A DNA stretch of 64,000 nucleotides from Xylophilus rhododendri (lineage in GTDB: Bacteria; Pseudomonadota; Gammaproteobacteria; Burkholderiales; Burkholderiaceae_C). Shown piece after piece: positions 55,121 to 64,000 of this stretch (within the stretch, counting starts at the first letter, position 1; the number at the start of each line of letters is the position of its first letter). The stretch covers positions 2,418,001 through 2,482,000 of the forward strand of contig NZ_CP047650.1 of NCBI RefSeq assembly GCF_009906855.1, written 5' to 3'. The notes under the pieces are model-generated. The model was not told where the DNA came from, made no database searches, and saw only the letters and a program-made list of their open reading frames with translations. A program made the translations under genes and the position numbers.

Positions 55121-56113
55121 ATGAATCTTCTGCGTACTGTCTTGCTTCATGTCTTGCGTATGCCGGCCGTGGCGGCCGCCCTCGCGCTGTCCGGCTTCGC
55201 CGTGCCGGCGCTGGCCGCCTGGCCCGACCAGCCGATCCACTTCGTCGTGCCCTACCCGGCCGGCGGCTCCACCGACGTGATGGCGCGCACCCTGGGCCAG
55301 CGGATGAGCGAGGTGCTGGGCCAGCCGGTGATCGTGGAGAACCGGGCCGGCGCCAGCGCCAACATCGGCACCAACTACGTGGCCAAGTCCAAGCCCGACG
55401 GCTACACCATCCTGCTGGCCACCTCGACCGCGCTGTCGGTCAATCCCAGCCTGTTCAAGAACCTGCCCTTCGACCCGCAGAAGGACCTCTCGCCCATCCT
55501 GCTGGCCGCGACCATGCCCAACATCGTGGTGGTGGGCAAGAACGTGAAGGCGGATTCGCTGCCCGAACTCAATGCCCTGATCAAGCGCGATCCCACCCAG
55601 GCCTCCTATGCCAGCGCCGGCAACGGCACACCCTCGCACCTGGGCGCGGAACTCTACAAACGCACCGTCGGCCTGGACGTTTCGCAGATCCCCTACAAGG
55701 GCGGCGCGCCGGCCCTGCAGGACCTGGTGGGCGGCCAGACCACCTTCATGATCGCGGTGATGCCCGAGGCCATGCCGCTGGTGAAGGACGGCCAGCTGAA
55801 GGCCCTGGCGATCACCACCAAGAACCGCCTGCCCGAGCTGCCCAACCTGCCCACCGTGGCCGAGACGGTGCCGGGCTACGAACTCACCGCCTGGTACGGC
55901 ATCCTGGCCGCGGCCGGCACGCCCGAGCCCATCGTGCGCAAGTTCAACACGGTGCTCAACGATGCGCTGAAGGACCCGGTCATCTCCGCCAAGTTCAAGA
56001 CCATGGGCTTCGACCTGCTCGGCGGCCCGCCTTCGGCGCTGACGCAGCTGATGGTGAGCGAGACGCCGAAGTGGAAGCAGGTGATCGAGGCGGCCAACAT
56101 CAAGGTCGACTAG
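55121..56113 (+). CDS. Bug/TctC-family periplasmic substrate-binding protein
   Basis: A 330-residue orphan TTT receptor. The signal peptide is a Sec type (MNLLRTVLLHVLRMPAVAAALALSGFAVPALA, in parts MPAVAAALALSGFAVPALA, with cleavage before AWP). The core is WPDQPIHFVVPYPAGGSTDVMARTLG, VENRAGASANIGTNYVAKSKPDGY, NGTPSHLGAELY and the terminal ETPKWKQVIEAANI. It is the third gene after hyuA and hyuB, so its ligand is probably a hydantoin-like ring compound. It overlaps the stop of the convergent LysR gene by 4 bases. Confidence 0.93.
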   Translation: MNLLRTVLLHVLRMPAVAAALALSGFAVPALAAWPDQPIHFVVPYPAGGSTDVMARTLGQRMSEVLGQPVIVENRAGASANIGTNYVAKSKPDGYTILLATSTALSVNPSLFKNLPFDPQKDLSPILLAATMPNIVVVGKNVKADSLPELNALIKRDPTQASYASAGNGTPSHLGAELYKRTVGLDVSQIPYKGGAPALQDLVGGQTTFMIAVMPEAMPLVKDGQLKALAITTKNRLPELPNLPTVAETVPGYELTAWYGILAAAGTPEPIVRKFNTVLNDALKDPVISAKFKTMGFDLLGGPPSALTQLMVSETPKWKQVIEAANIKVD

Positions 56114-57048
56114 AGGCCTTTGGCCAAGGTGACGCCGGCGGGCAGTTCGCTGTCCGCCAGCACCTGCAGCAGCAGGGAGACGAAAGCCTCGCCGGCCGGC
56201 GACAGCGAACGCAGGCGGCGGGTGATCAGGCAGACCTCGCGCGCCAGGGCGGGCGCCGCCAGCGGCCGAAAACGCAGATGGCGGGCGGCGTCCACCGAGA
56301 CCGACAGCGCCGTCAATATCGAATATTGCCCGGGCATTTTCATCAGCGAAAAAAGGGATGTGGTGCTGGAGACTTCGTCATGCACGCCGGCGCGTTCGAA
56401 AAAATCCGGCGCATTCGCATGCAGAAAGGCGCCGATACCGGTATCGCCGGTGAATCCGACAAAACGCCGGGCATCCAGCGCCGACCATTCGATTTCACCC
56501 TCTTCATTATTCAGCGCATCGTCCGGCCGGAATACCACGCCATAGGAATCGCGCAGCAGCGGTTGATAAACCAGCTCGTCCCGGCCGCTGAAACTGCTGG
56601 TGATGGCGAAATCGATCTCGCCCTCGTCCACCAGTTTCTCGACCAGCCGGGCACCCGCATCGCGCACCGAAAAGGTGATGCCCGGATATTTGCCGCGCAT
56701 CAGCTCGATGACCTGCACGATGAAGATGTCTAGCACCGAGGCCGCCACGGCGATACGCAAGTGCCCACGCTGCAGTTGTGAAAAGGAGCGCAGGTCGGCG
56801 ATCGAGGCATCGAAACGCTTGATCAGCTGCTCCGCATCCGCCACATAACGCGCGCCCTCGTCGGTTAGCGTGACCCGCCGGGTGCTGCGGTCGAAAAGCT
56901 TCAGCCCCACGCCTTCCTCGAACTGCTGGATGATATTGGTCAGCGAGGACTGCGTCATATACAGCCGCGAGGCCGCGGTGGTGAATGAGCCGCAGCGCGC
57001 GATTTCCAGGAAACAACGCAGGTGGCGAAGGGATATATGGCGCGACAT
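56110..57048 (-). CDS. LysR-family transcriptional regulator
   Basis: A 312-residue LysR-type regulator: HTH at about 5-65 (LRHLRCFLEIARCGSFTTAASRLYMTQSSLTNIIQQFE, in parts CGSFTTAASRLYMTQSSLTN) and an effector domain. It sits between the HyuAB-Bug set and the aminotransferase gene, from which it diverges across 113 bp. Its local base composition is clearly lower in GC than that of the neighbouring genes, so it may have been acquired separately. Confidence 0.9.
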   Translation of the reverse strand: MSRHISLRHLRCFLEIARCGSFTTAASRLYMTQSSLTNIIQQFEEGVGLKLFDRSTRRVTLTDEGARYVADAEQLIKRFDASIADLRSFSQLQRGHLRIAVAASVLDIFIVQVIELMRGKYPGITFSVRDAGARLVEKLVDEGEIDFAITSSFSGRDELVYQPLLRDSYGVVFRPDDALNNEEGEIEWSALDARRFVGFTGDTGIGAFLHANAPDFFERAGVHDEVSSTTSLFSLMKMPGQYSILTALSVSVDAARHLRFRPLAAPALAREVCLITRRLRSLSPAGEAFVSLLLQVLADSELPAGVTLAKGL

Positions 57049-57161
57049 GGGTATTAATCGGTTTTCACGAATAATAACGCCGATTTCTCCATTGGTGTAA
57101 AACCAGGCGGCTGCGTAGACTTTTCCATTCCCTTATTCCGCCCCAACCCGCAGGCCCGCCC

Positions 57162-58367
57162 GTGTCGATATTCGCCCAACGCGTACACCGCATCCAACCC
57201 TCCCCCAGTTCCATGGCCGGCGTGCGCACCCGCAAGCTGATCGCCGAGGGCCGCGACATCGTCGCGTTGACCAATGGCGAGCCGGATTTCGCCACGCCGC
57301 CCAACATCCTGGAAGCCGCCTCGCGCGCCATGGCCGCCGGCCGCACCAAGTACACCGACGTGGGCGGCACGCCCGAGCTGCGCGAGGCGGTGCGCCACAA
57401 GTTCAGCCGCGAGAACGGGCTGAGCTACCGGCAAGACGAGGTGGTCGTCGGCACCGGCGGCAAGCAGGTGGTCTTCAACGCGCTGATGTGCACGGTGGAG
57501 GCGGGCTGCGAGGTCATCATCCCGGCGCCCTACTGGGTGTCCTATCCGGACATCGTGCTGCTGGCCGGCGGCAAGCCGGTCTTCGTCGATTGCCCGGAGG
57601 CGCGCGGCTTCAAGCTGCAGCCCGAGGACCTGGAGCGCGCCATCACGCCGTCCACCCGGTGGTTGATCCTGAACGCACCCAACAACCCCAGCGGCGCCAT
57701 CTACCGCCGCGAGGAACTGCGCGCCCTGGCCGACGTGCTGCTGCGCCATCCCCATGTCTGGGTGCTGACCGACGACATGTACGAGCATGTGATCTATGAC
57801 GGCCTCGCCTTCCACACCATCGCCCAGGTGGAGCCCGCGCTGCAGGAGCGCACGCTGACGGTCAACGGCGTCTCCAAGGCCTATGCCATGACCGGCTGGC
57901 GCATCGGCTACGGCGGCGGGCCGGCGCCGCTGATCGCGCAGATGGTGAAGATGCAGTCGCACAGCACCTCCAACCCCTCCTCGGTCGGCCAGGCGGCCGC
58001 GGTGGAGGCGCTGCTCGGCCCGCAGGACTTCATCGCCGAGCGCTGCGCCATCTTCCAGGCGCGGCGCGATTTCGTGGTGGCGCAGCTGCGCGCCTGCCCG
58101 GGCCTGGACAGCCATCTGCCCGAGGGCGCCTTCTATGCCTTCCCCTCCTGCGCCGAGCTGATCGGCAGGAAGACACCGCAGGGCAGGACCATCGCCTCGG
58201 ACAGCGACCTGGTCATGTACCTGCTCGACGAGGTCAATCTCGCCGTGCTGCAGGGCGCCGCCTACGGCAGCTCGCCGTATTTCCGGCTCTCCTACGCCTC
58301 TTCCATGCCGGAGCTGGAGGAAGGCGCCCGCCGCCTGCGCCTGGCCTGCGAACGACTGCAGGACTGA
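57162..58367 (+). CDS. Class I aspartate-type aminotransferase
   Basis: A 401-residue PLP aminotransferase with K239 in [34 protein letters not shown] and DDMYEHVIYDG. It is a close relative of the enzyme at 43698 (same length, same lysine position, many identical blocks), but differs at the TNGEPDF opening and at CPEARGFKLQPEDL. It starts with GTG at 57162. Together with HyuAB it could process the amino acid released from a hydantoin. It diverges from the LysR gene at 56110. Confidence 0.9.
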   Translation: MSIFAQRVHRIQPSPSSMAGVRTRKLIAEGRDIVALTNGEPDFATPPNILEAASRAMAAGRTKYTDVGGTPELREAVRHKFSRENGLSYRQDEVVVGTGGKQVVFNALMCTVEAGCEVIIPAPYWVSYPDIVLLAGGKPVFVDCPEARGFKLQPEDLERAITPSTRWLILNAPNNPSGAIYRREELRALADVLLRHPHVWVLTDDMYEHVIYDGLAFHTIAQVEPALQERTLTVNGVSKAYAMTGWRIGYGGGPAPLIAQMVKMQSHSTSNPSSVGQAAAVEALLGPQDFIAERCAIFQARRDFVVAQLRACPGLDSHLPEGAFYAFPSCAELIGRKTPQGRTIASDSDLVMYLLDEVNLAVLQGAAYGSSPYFRLSYASSMPELEEGARRLRLACERLQD

Positions 58368-58506
58368 GCCGGGGCTGATCCCTGCCGCTATAGCCGGTTG
58401 GAAATAACGTGGGTATGTCCTAGCTTCCCCCTCTGGATTGATCCGCCTGCATGATGGGTTGCCTGCCTAAAATTGCAGCAAGAATCCGTCCCAAGAGGCA
58501 CCCACG

Positions 58507-61500
58507 ATGCAACTCTCCCGCCGCCAGTTCATGAAAGTGACTGGCTCCAGCCTGGCGGGCTCCAGCCTGGCCCTGATGGGCTTCTCGCCAGCGACCGCGC
58601 TGGCCGAAGTCCGCCAGTACAAGCTCGCCGCCACCACCGTCACACGCCAGACCTGCACCTACTGCTCGGTCGGCTGCGGCATCCTGATGTATTCCCTGGG
58701 CGACGGCGCGAAGAACGCCAAGCCCTCGGTCATTCATGTCGAGGGCGATCCGGACCACCCGGTCAACCGCGGCACGCTCTGCCCCAAGGGCGCGAGCCTG
58801 CTGGACATCGTCAACAGCCCCAACCGGCTGCTGTATCCCGAGTACCGCGCGCCCGGCTCCACCGAGTGGAAACGCATGTCCTGGGACGATGCCCTGAACC
58901 GCATCGCCGCCCTGATGAAGGCCGACCGCGACGCCAACTTCATCGAGACCCTGCCCGACGGCAAGCGCGTCAACCGCTGGACCACCACCGGCATGCTGGC
59001 CGCCTCGGCCTCCAGCAGCGAAGCCGGCTACATCACCCACAAGATCGCCCGCTCCTGGGGCCTCGTCGCATTCGATAACCAAGCCCGTGTCTGACACGGC
59101 CCGACGGTGGCAGGTCTTGCCCGACGTTTGGCCGTGGAGCGATGACGAACCATTGGGTCGACATCAAGAATGCGGACGTGATTCTGGTGATGGGCGGCAA
59201 TGCAGCCGAGGCCCATCCCTGCGGCTTCAAGTGGGTGACCGAAGCCAAGGCCCATAACAAGGCCTATTTCATGGTGGTCGATCCGCGCTTCAACCGCTCG
59301 GCATCGGTGGCCGATTTCTATGCGCCCATCCGTTCGGGCAGCGACATCGCCTTCCTGGGCGGCGTGATCCGCTGGCTGCTGGAGAACGACCGCATCCAGC
59401 ACGACTACGTGAAGGCGTACACCGACTTCAGCTTCATCGTGCGCGAGGACTTCAGCTTCGCAGACGGCTACTTCTCCGGCTACAACGAGGAAAAGCGCCA
59501 GTACGACAAGGCCAGCTGGGACTACGAGCTGGGCGAGGACGGCTTCGTCAAGACCGACCCCACGCTGCAGCACCCGCGCTGCGTCTACCAGCTGATGAAG
59601 CAGCACTACAGCCGCTACACGCCCGAGAAGGTGGAGAGCGTCTGCGGCACCCCCAAGGCCAAGTTCCTGCACATCTGCGAGAAGATGGCCAGCACCGCCG
59701 TGGCCGGCCGTGCCATGACCATCATGTACGCGCTGGGCTGGACCCAGCATTCCATCGGCGCGCAGATCCTGCGCACCGGCGCCATGGTGCAGCTGCTGCT
59801 GGGCAATATCGGCGTGGCCGGCGGCGGCATGAACGCGCTGCGCGGGCACAGCAACATCCAGGGCCTGACCGACCTGGGCCTGCTCTCGGCCAGCCTGCCG
59901 GGCTATCTGACGATGCCGCGCGATGCGGAACAGGACTACCAGGGCTACATCACGACCCGCACGCAGAAACCGCTGCGCGCCAAGCAGATGAGCTACTGGC
60001 AGAACTATCCCAAGTTCCACGTCAGCCTGATGAAGGCCTGGTACGGCCCGGCCGCCACCGCCGAGAACAACTGGGCCTACGACTACCTGCCCAAGCTCGA
60101 CAAGGAGTACGACATGCTCCAGATCTTCGAGCTGATGAAGGAAGGCAAGGTCAACGGCTACCTGGCGCAGGGCTTCAATCCGCTGGCCGCCCTGTCCAAC
60201 AAGGACCGGGTGCGCGAGGGGCTGGCCAAGCTCAAGTTCCTGGTCATCATGGATCCGCTGGCCACCGAGACATCGGAGTTCTGGAAGAACTACGGCGAGC
60301 ACAACGACGTGGACTCCTCGAAGATCCAGACCGAGGTGTTCCGCCTGCCCACCACCTGCTTCGCCGAGGAAGAGGGTTCGGTCGTCAGCTCCTCGCGGGT
60401 GCTGCAGTGGCACTGGAAGGCCGCCGCGCCGCCGGGCCAGGCCGAGACCGACATCCGCATCATGTCGGAGCTGTACCTGCGCATCAAGGCGATGTACCAG
60501 AAGGACGGCGGCAAGTTCCCGGACCCCATCGTCAACCTGTGGTGGCCCTACGCCCAGTCCGACGAGCCCACGCCCATGGAGGTGGCCAAGGAATACAACG
60601 GCCGCGCCCTGGTCGACCTGATGGACCCGGCCGACCCGACCAAGGTGCTGCGCAAGGCCGGCGAGCAGATCTCCGGCTTCGGCGAACTGCGCGACGACGG
60701 CAGCACCATGAGCGGCTGCTGGATCTTCGCCGGCAGCTGGACCCAGGCCGGCAACCAGATGGGCCGGCGCGACAACTCCGACCCCACCGGCATCGGCAAC
60801 ACCCTGAACTGGGCCTGGGCCTGGCCGGCCAACCGGCGCATCCTCTACAACCGCGCCTCCTGCGATCCCGCGGGCAAGCCCTGGAACCCCAAGCGCGACC
60901 TGGTCCACTGGAACGGCAGCGCCTGGGTGGGTGCCGACGTGGCCGACTTCGGCGCCAACCTGGCGCCCGAGACCGGCGCCGGCCCCTTCATCATGAACCC
61001 CGAGGGCGTGGCGCGTTTCTTCGCCCGCAAGGGACTCAACGAAGGCCCGTTCCCGGAGCACTACGAGCCCTTCGACACGCCGCTCGGCTACAACCCGATG
61101 AACCCCAACAACCCCAAGGCGACCAGCTCGCCGGCGGCGCGGGTGTTCAAGTCGGTGTGGGAGACCTTCGGCAAGGCGGCGGACTTCCCGCACGTGGGCA
61201 CGACCTACCGGCTGACCGAGCATTTCCACTACTGGACCAAACACGCGCTGCTCAACGCCATCGTGCAGCCGCAGCAGTTCGTGGAGATCGGCGAGGCGAT
61301 GGCCAGGGAGTTGGGCATCGCCAACGGCCAGATGGTCAAGGTCAGTTCCAAGCGCGGCTACATCAAGGCCGCGGCGGTGGTGACCAAGCGCATCAAGCCG
61401 ATGACGATCGAGGGCAAGACGGTGCACCACGTGGGCATCCCCATCCACTGGGGTTTCAAGGGCGTGACCAAGGCCGGTTTCCTGGCCAACACGCTGACTC

Positions 61501-61571
61501 CCTTCGTGGGCGACGGCAATACCAACACGCCGGAATTCAAGACCTTCCTGGTCAAAGTGGAAAAGGTCTGA
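58507..61571 (+). CDS. fdnG: Formate dehydrogenase N alpha subunit, selenocysteine-containing, one frameshift
   Basis: The catalytic periplasmic subunit oxidises formate to CO2 and feeds quinone through FdnH and FdnI. Frame one encodes a Tat signal (LSRRQFMK), the [4Fe-4S] site (CTYCSVGC to GTLCPKG) and ends at TGA 59092, which falls at residue 196, the Sec position of E. coli FdnG, within RVU-HGPTVA. A SECIS-like hairpin follows at once. Coding then shifts frame: GPTVAGLA is followed by [18 protein letters not shown] only if one C is added to the C-run at 59120-59122. From 59142 the frame is intact to TGA 61571, with [10 protein letters not shown] and the molybdopterin-binding regions of full length. 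The restored product is about 1021 residues. The intact flanks favour an assembly error or a very recent mutation. Confidence 0.93.
59092..59131 (+). promoter_or_regulatory. SECIS element directing selenocysteine at fdnG TGA
   Basis: The TGA is followed by CACGGCCCGACGGT, then a hairpin with stem GGCA (59109-59112) and TGCC (59118-59121) around the GGTCT loop. The TGACACGGCCCGA context and the AGGTCT apical region match the known E. coli fdnG and fdhF SECIS. The C deletion at 59120-59122 lies in the 3' arm. Confidence 0.85.
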
Positions 61572-61581
61572 GGAGCCCGAC

Positions 61582-62565
61582 ATGTCATTGCAATCGCTCG
61601 ATATCAAACGGCGCTCCGCCACCACCCTGCCCGAGCCGCAGGCCCGCTCGCCCCATTCGGGCGAGGTGGCCAAGCTGATCGACGTCTCCAAGTGCATAGG
61701 CTGCAAGGCCTGCCAGACCGCCTGCATGGAGTGGAACGACCTGCGCGACGACGTGGGCAGCACGCTCGGTGTGTACGACAACCCGGCCGACCTCACCGAG
61801 AACTCCTGGACGGTGATGCGTTTCACCGAATACGAGAACGAGGAGAGCGGCAACCTCGAATGGCTGATCCGCAAGGACGGCTGCATGCACTGCGAGGACC
61901 CGGGCTGCCTCAAGGCCTGCCCTTCGCCGGGCGCCATCGTGCAGTACACCAACGGCATCGTGGACTTCCACGAGGAGGCCTGCATCGGCTGCGGCTACTG
62001 CATCGCCGGCTGCCCCTTCAACGTGCCGCGCATCTCCAAGAAGGACAGCAAGGCCTACAAGTGCACCCTGTGCTCGGACCGCGTGGCCGTGGGCCAGGAG
62101 CCGGCCTGCGTGAAGACCTGCCCCACCGGCGCCATCATGTTCGGCACCAAGCAGGCCATGAAGGACCAGGCCGAGGAACGCATCGAGGACCTGAAGGAAC
62201 GCGGCTTCGACAAGGCCGGCCTGTACGACCCGGCGGGCGTGGGCGGCACGCATGTGATGTACGTGCTGCACCATGCGGACAAGCCCTCGCTGTACAGCGG
62301 CCTGCCCAACAAGCCCAAGATCAGCCCGATGGTCGGCTTCTGGAAGGGCGCGGCCAAGCCGCTGGCGCTGGCCGGCATCGCGCTGACCGCGCTGGCCGGC
62401 TTCTTCCACTACACCCGTGTCGGTCCCAACGAGACCAACCAACACGAGGAAGACGATGCCGAAGCCGAGGCGCTGGCCCGGCGCGAGGATGCGGGCGTGG
62501 ACACCGACCCGCTGGCCGAAGTGAAGGAACAGGAGGCCCGCCATGAGCAGCATCCACAAGGCTGA
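61582..62565 (+). CDS. fdnH: Formate dehydrogenase N beta subunit (iron-sulfur)
   Basis: A 327-residue ferredoxin-type subunit that carries electrons from FdnG to the cytochrome. Four [4Fe-4S] cysteine sets are visible: [35 protein letters not shown] and [21 protein letters not shown] single C-terminal membrane anchor ([18 protein letters not shown]) is followed by an acidic tail. It starts 11 bases after fdnG, with GGAGCCCGAC before the ATG, and overlaps fdnI by 23 bases. Confidence 0.95.
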   Translation: MSLQSLDIKRRSATTLPEPQARSPHSGEVAKLIDVSKCIGCKACQTACMEWNDLRDDVGSTLGVYDNPADLTENSWTVMRFTEYENEESGNLEWLIRKDGCMHCEDPGCLKACPSPGAIVQYTNGIVDFHEEACIGCGYCIAGCPFNVPRISKKDSKAYKCTLCSDRVAVGQEPACVKTCPTGAIMFGTKQAMKDQAEERIEDLKERGFDKAGLYDPAGVGGTHVMYVLHHADKPSLYSGLPNKPKISPMVGFWKGAAKPLALAGIALTALAGFFHYTRVGPNETNQHEEDDAEAEALARREDAGVDTDPLAEVKEQEARHEQHPQG

Positions 62566-63250
62566 AGCACCCACCGCGCGCGACTTCGCCACGGCCAACG
62601 AGGAGCCGGTGATCCAGCGCTACACGCCCAACGAGCGCAGCAACCACTGGATCACGGCGATCTGCTTCGTGATCCTGGCGCTGTCGGGACTGGCGCTGTT
62701 CCACCCCGCCATGTTCTGGCTGACGAACCTGTTCGGCGGCGGGCCGTGGACACGCATCCTGCATCCCTTCGTGGGCGTGGCGATGTTCATCTCCTTCACG
62801 CTGCTGGTGATCCGTTTCTGGCACCACAACTTCCTGGAACAGAAGGACGTGCAGTGGATGAGGCAGATCGGCGACGTGCTCACCAACCACGAGGAGAAGC
62901 TGCCCGCCATCGGCCGCTACAACGCCGGCCAGAAGCTGCTGTTCTGGGTGCTGCTGGCCTGCATGCTGGGCCTGCTGCTGACGGGGCTGGTGATCTGGCG
63001 GGCCTACTTCAGCCATTTCTTCCCCATCTCGGTGATCCGCGCGGCCTCGCTGCTGCATGCCTTCTTCGGCTTCGTGATCATCTGCTCCATCATCGTGCAC
63101 ATCTATGCGGCGCTGTGGATCAAGGGCTCGATCCGCGCGATGACCCGCGGCTGGGTGACCTACGCCTGGGCGCGCAAGCACCACAAGGGCTGGTATGACG
63201 AGGTGGTGGACCGGGAACGCGCGCTGGCGCGCGAGCGGCGCGATGTCTAG
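62543..63250 (+). CDS. fdnI: Formate dehydrogenase N gamma subunit (cytochrome b556)
   Basis: A 235-residue integral cytochrome b with four predicted membrane helices: [56 protein letters not shown] and [24 protein letters not shown]. Histidines in the first, second and last helices (NHWIT, LHPFVG, IVHIY) are positioned as heme b ligands. It hands electrons to the quinone pool. It begins inside fdnH and is followed by a strong terminator hairpin. Confidence 0.93.
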   Translation: MSSIHKAEAPTARDFATANEEPVIQRYTPNERSNHWITAICFVILALSGLALFHPAMFWLTNLFGGGPWTRILHPFVGVAMFISFTLLVIRFWHHNFLEQKDVQWMRQIGDVLTNHEEKLPAIGRYNAGQKLLFWVLLACMLGLLLTGLVIWRAYFSHFFPISVIRAASLLHAFFGFVIICSIIVHIYAALWIKGSIRAMTRGWVTYAWARKHHKGWYDEVVDRERALARERRDV

Positions 63251-63275
63251 ACTGGCCTGCCCGATCCTGTAGAAA

Positions 63276-63306
63276 GACGCCGGGTCCGCCCGGCGTCCCT
63301 GTTTTT
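63276..63306 (+). terminator. Rho-independent terminator after fdnI
   Basis: GACGCCGGG (63276-63284) and CCCGGCGTC (63289-63297) form a perfect 9-bp stem around TCCG, followed by CCTGTTTTT. It stands between fdnI and fdhE, so fdhE may depend on read-through or on its own promoter. Confidence 0.8.
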
Positions 63307-63336
63307 GTCGATCCTTCTGCTTTGGGATATCTGTCC

Positions 63337-64000
63337 GTGCAACGCATCCTCCAGCCCGGCGAGATCGAGACCCTCGACCGCATCCACTTCCCCCGCATTC
63401 GCCTGCCGCAGCCGGCCACGCTGTTCCAGGAGCGGGCCGCGCGGCTGCGCCAGCTCGCGGCGGGCAATCCCATCGCCGACTACCTGCTGTTCGCCGCACG
63501 GCTGGTGGATGCGCAGCATCACCAGGTGAGCCAGGCGGCGCCTGCCGAGCCGCTGCCGGCCGGAGCGGCCGAACGCGCCAGCGCGCACGGCATGCCGCTG
63601 CTGCCGGTGGCCGATGCGCTGCCCGCGGCCTGGCGCGGCACGCTGCGCGGCCTGGTCGCCGAACTGAAGGGCGATGCCGCCGTGCCGGCCGCCCTGCAGC
63701 CGGTGTTCGACCACCTGGCCGCGCTGGACGACACCGCGCTGGATGCCCTGGCCCGCCAGGTGCTGGCCGACAACATCGGCCGGGAAGAGCTGGCCGCAGC
63801 CCCGCTGGTGATGGCCGCGCTGCAGGTGGTCTACGCCATACGCGCGGCGGCGCTGTCCGAGAAGGACGTGCCCTATGCCGAGCCCGCCACCGTCTGCCCC
63901 GTCTGCGGCAGCGCCCCGGTGGCCAGCGTGCTGCGCATCGGCGGCGAGGCGGGCGGCCACCGCTATCTGCACTGCAGCTGCTGCGCCACCGAATGGCACA
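63337..64000 (+). CDS. fdhE: Formate dehydrogenase accessory protein FdhE, 3' truncated
   Basis: The open frame runs from a GTG at 63337 to the window end without a stop (221 codons). It encodes FdhE, needed for formate dehydrogenase maturation or iron-sulfur assembly. The visible features are the N-terminal ILQPGEIETLDRIHFPRIRLP opening and a rubredoxin-like metal centre, CPVCGSAPVASVLRI and LHCSCCATEWH, with the CxxC pairs in the usual order. The central helical domain fits the family. It follows the terminator at 63276-63306 by 30 bases. The last residues, about a quarter of the protein, lie beyond the window. Confidence 0.88.
   Translation, partial: MQRILQPGEIETLDRIHFPRIRLPQPATLFQERAARLRQLAAGNPIADYLLFAARLVDAQHHQVSQAAPAEPLPAGAAERASAHGMPLLPVADALPAAWRGTLRGLVAELKGDAAVPAALQPVFDHLAALDDTALDALARQVLADNIGREELAAAPLVMAALQVVYAIRAAALSEKDVPYAEPATVCPVCGSAPVASVLRIGGEAGGHRYLHCSCCATEWH

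Noticed and set aside
59092..59094. TGA in fdnG read as a premature stop.
   Set aside because: The position matches Sec196 of FdnG and a SECIS-like hairpin follows; the real defect is the downstream single-base frameshift.

Overview
The window is a high-GC, densely packed chromosomal segment with no rRNA, tRNA, CRISPR array or intact transposon. Gene content points to a betaproteobacterium of the Burkholderiales, most likely Comamonadaceae: four orphan Bug/TctC-type periplasmic receptors, many LysR and IclR regulators, an acetamidase/formamidase cluster with a UrtABCDE-type transporter, and a selenocysteine formate dehydrogenase N. This placement is inferred from gene content, not computed.

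Layout. 0-4.4 kb: end of a hydantoin/Asp-Glu racemase gene, a 2OG-Fe(II) oxygenase, a Bug receptor, an N-carbamoyl-D-amino acid hydrolase and a LysR gene (a hydantoin or carbamoyl amino acid locus). 4.4-10 kb: IclR regulator, a beta-hydroxyacid dehydrogenase with an arginine in its substrate loop, an aldehyde dehydrogenase, a Bug receptor and an aldo-keto reductase. 10-12.1 kb: small XRE regulators, an orphan gene, and a mini-island bounded by 35-bp direct repeats at the 3' end of a permease gene, carrying a STAS-like protein. 12.1-24 kb: a PotBCD-like importer whose ATPase gene lies 5 kb away, with RidA, DUF1028, ArgE-like, flavin monooxygenase, quinone reductase, GST, an AroQ-like protein and a GhrA-like dehydrogenase. 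24-36.4 kb: amide utilisation (amiE, fmdB, fmdA, five-gene ABC importer), divergent from a NCS1-transporter/histidine-kinase/receiver fusion and its LuxR-type response regulator. 36.5-42 kb: lone secretin gspD, LysR, LigI-like amidohydrolase, Bug receptor. 42-49 kb: LigI-like amidohydrolase, HMG/CHA-type aldolase, aspartate-type aminotransferase, acidic amino acid ABC importer and IclR. 49-58.4 kb: LysR, a frameshifted TauD-like dioxygenase, HyuA/HyuB, Bug receptor, LysR, second aminotransferase. 58.5-64 kb: fdnG (Sec codon, SECIS, one frameshift), fdnH, fdnI, terminator and the start of fdhE.

How it works together: the window is largely scavenging and catabolic. Separate regulator-receptor-enzyme modules take up and degrade hydantoins, short amides, acidic amino acid analogues and unknown carboxylates, and formate released from formamide could feed the quinone-linked formate dehydrogenase. 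The most distinctive items are the transporter-kinase fusion with its eight-cysteine linker and the paired dyads in front of it, the repeat-bounded mini-island, a candidate 4-substituted 4-hydroxyglutamate pathway, and two single-base frameshifts in otherwise intact genes.
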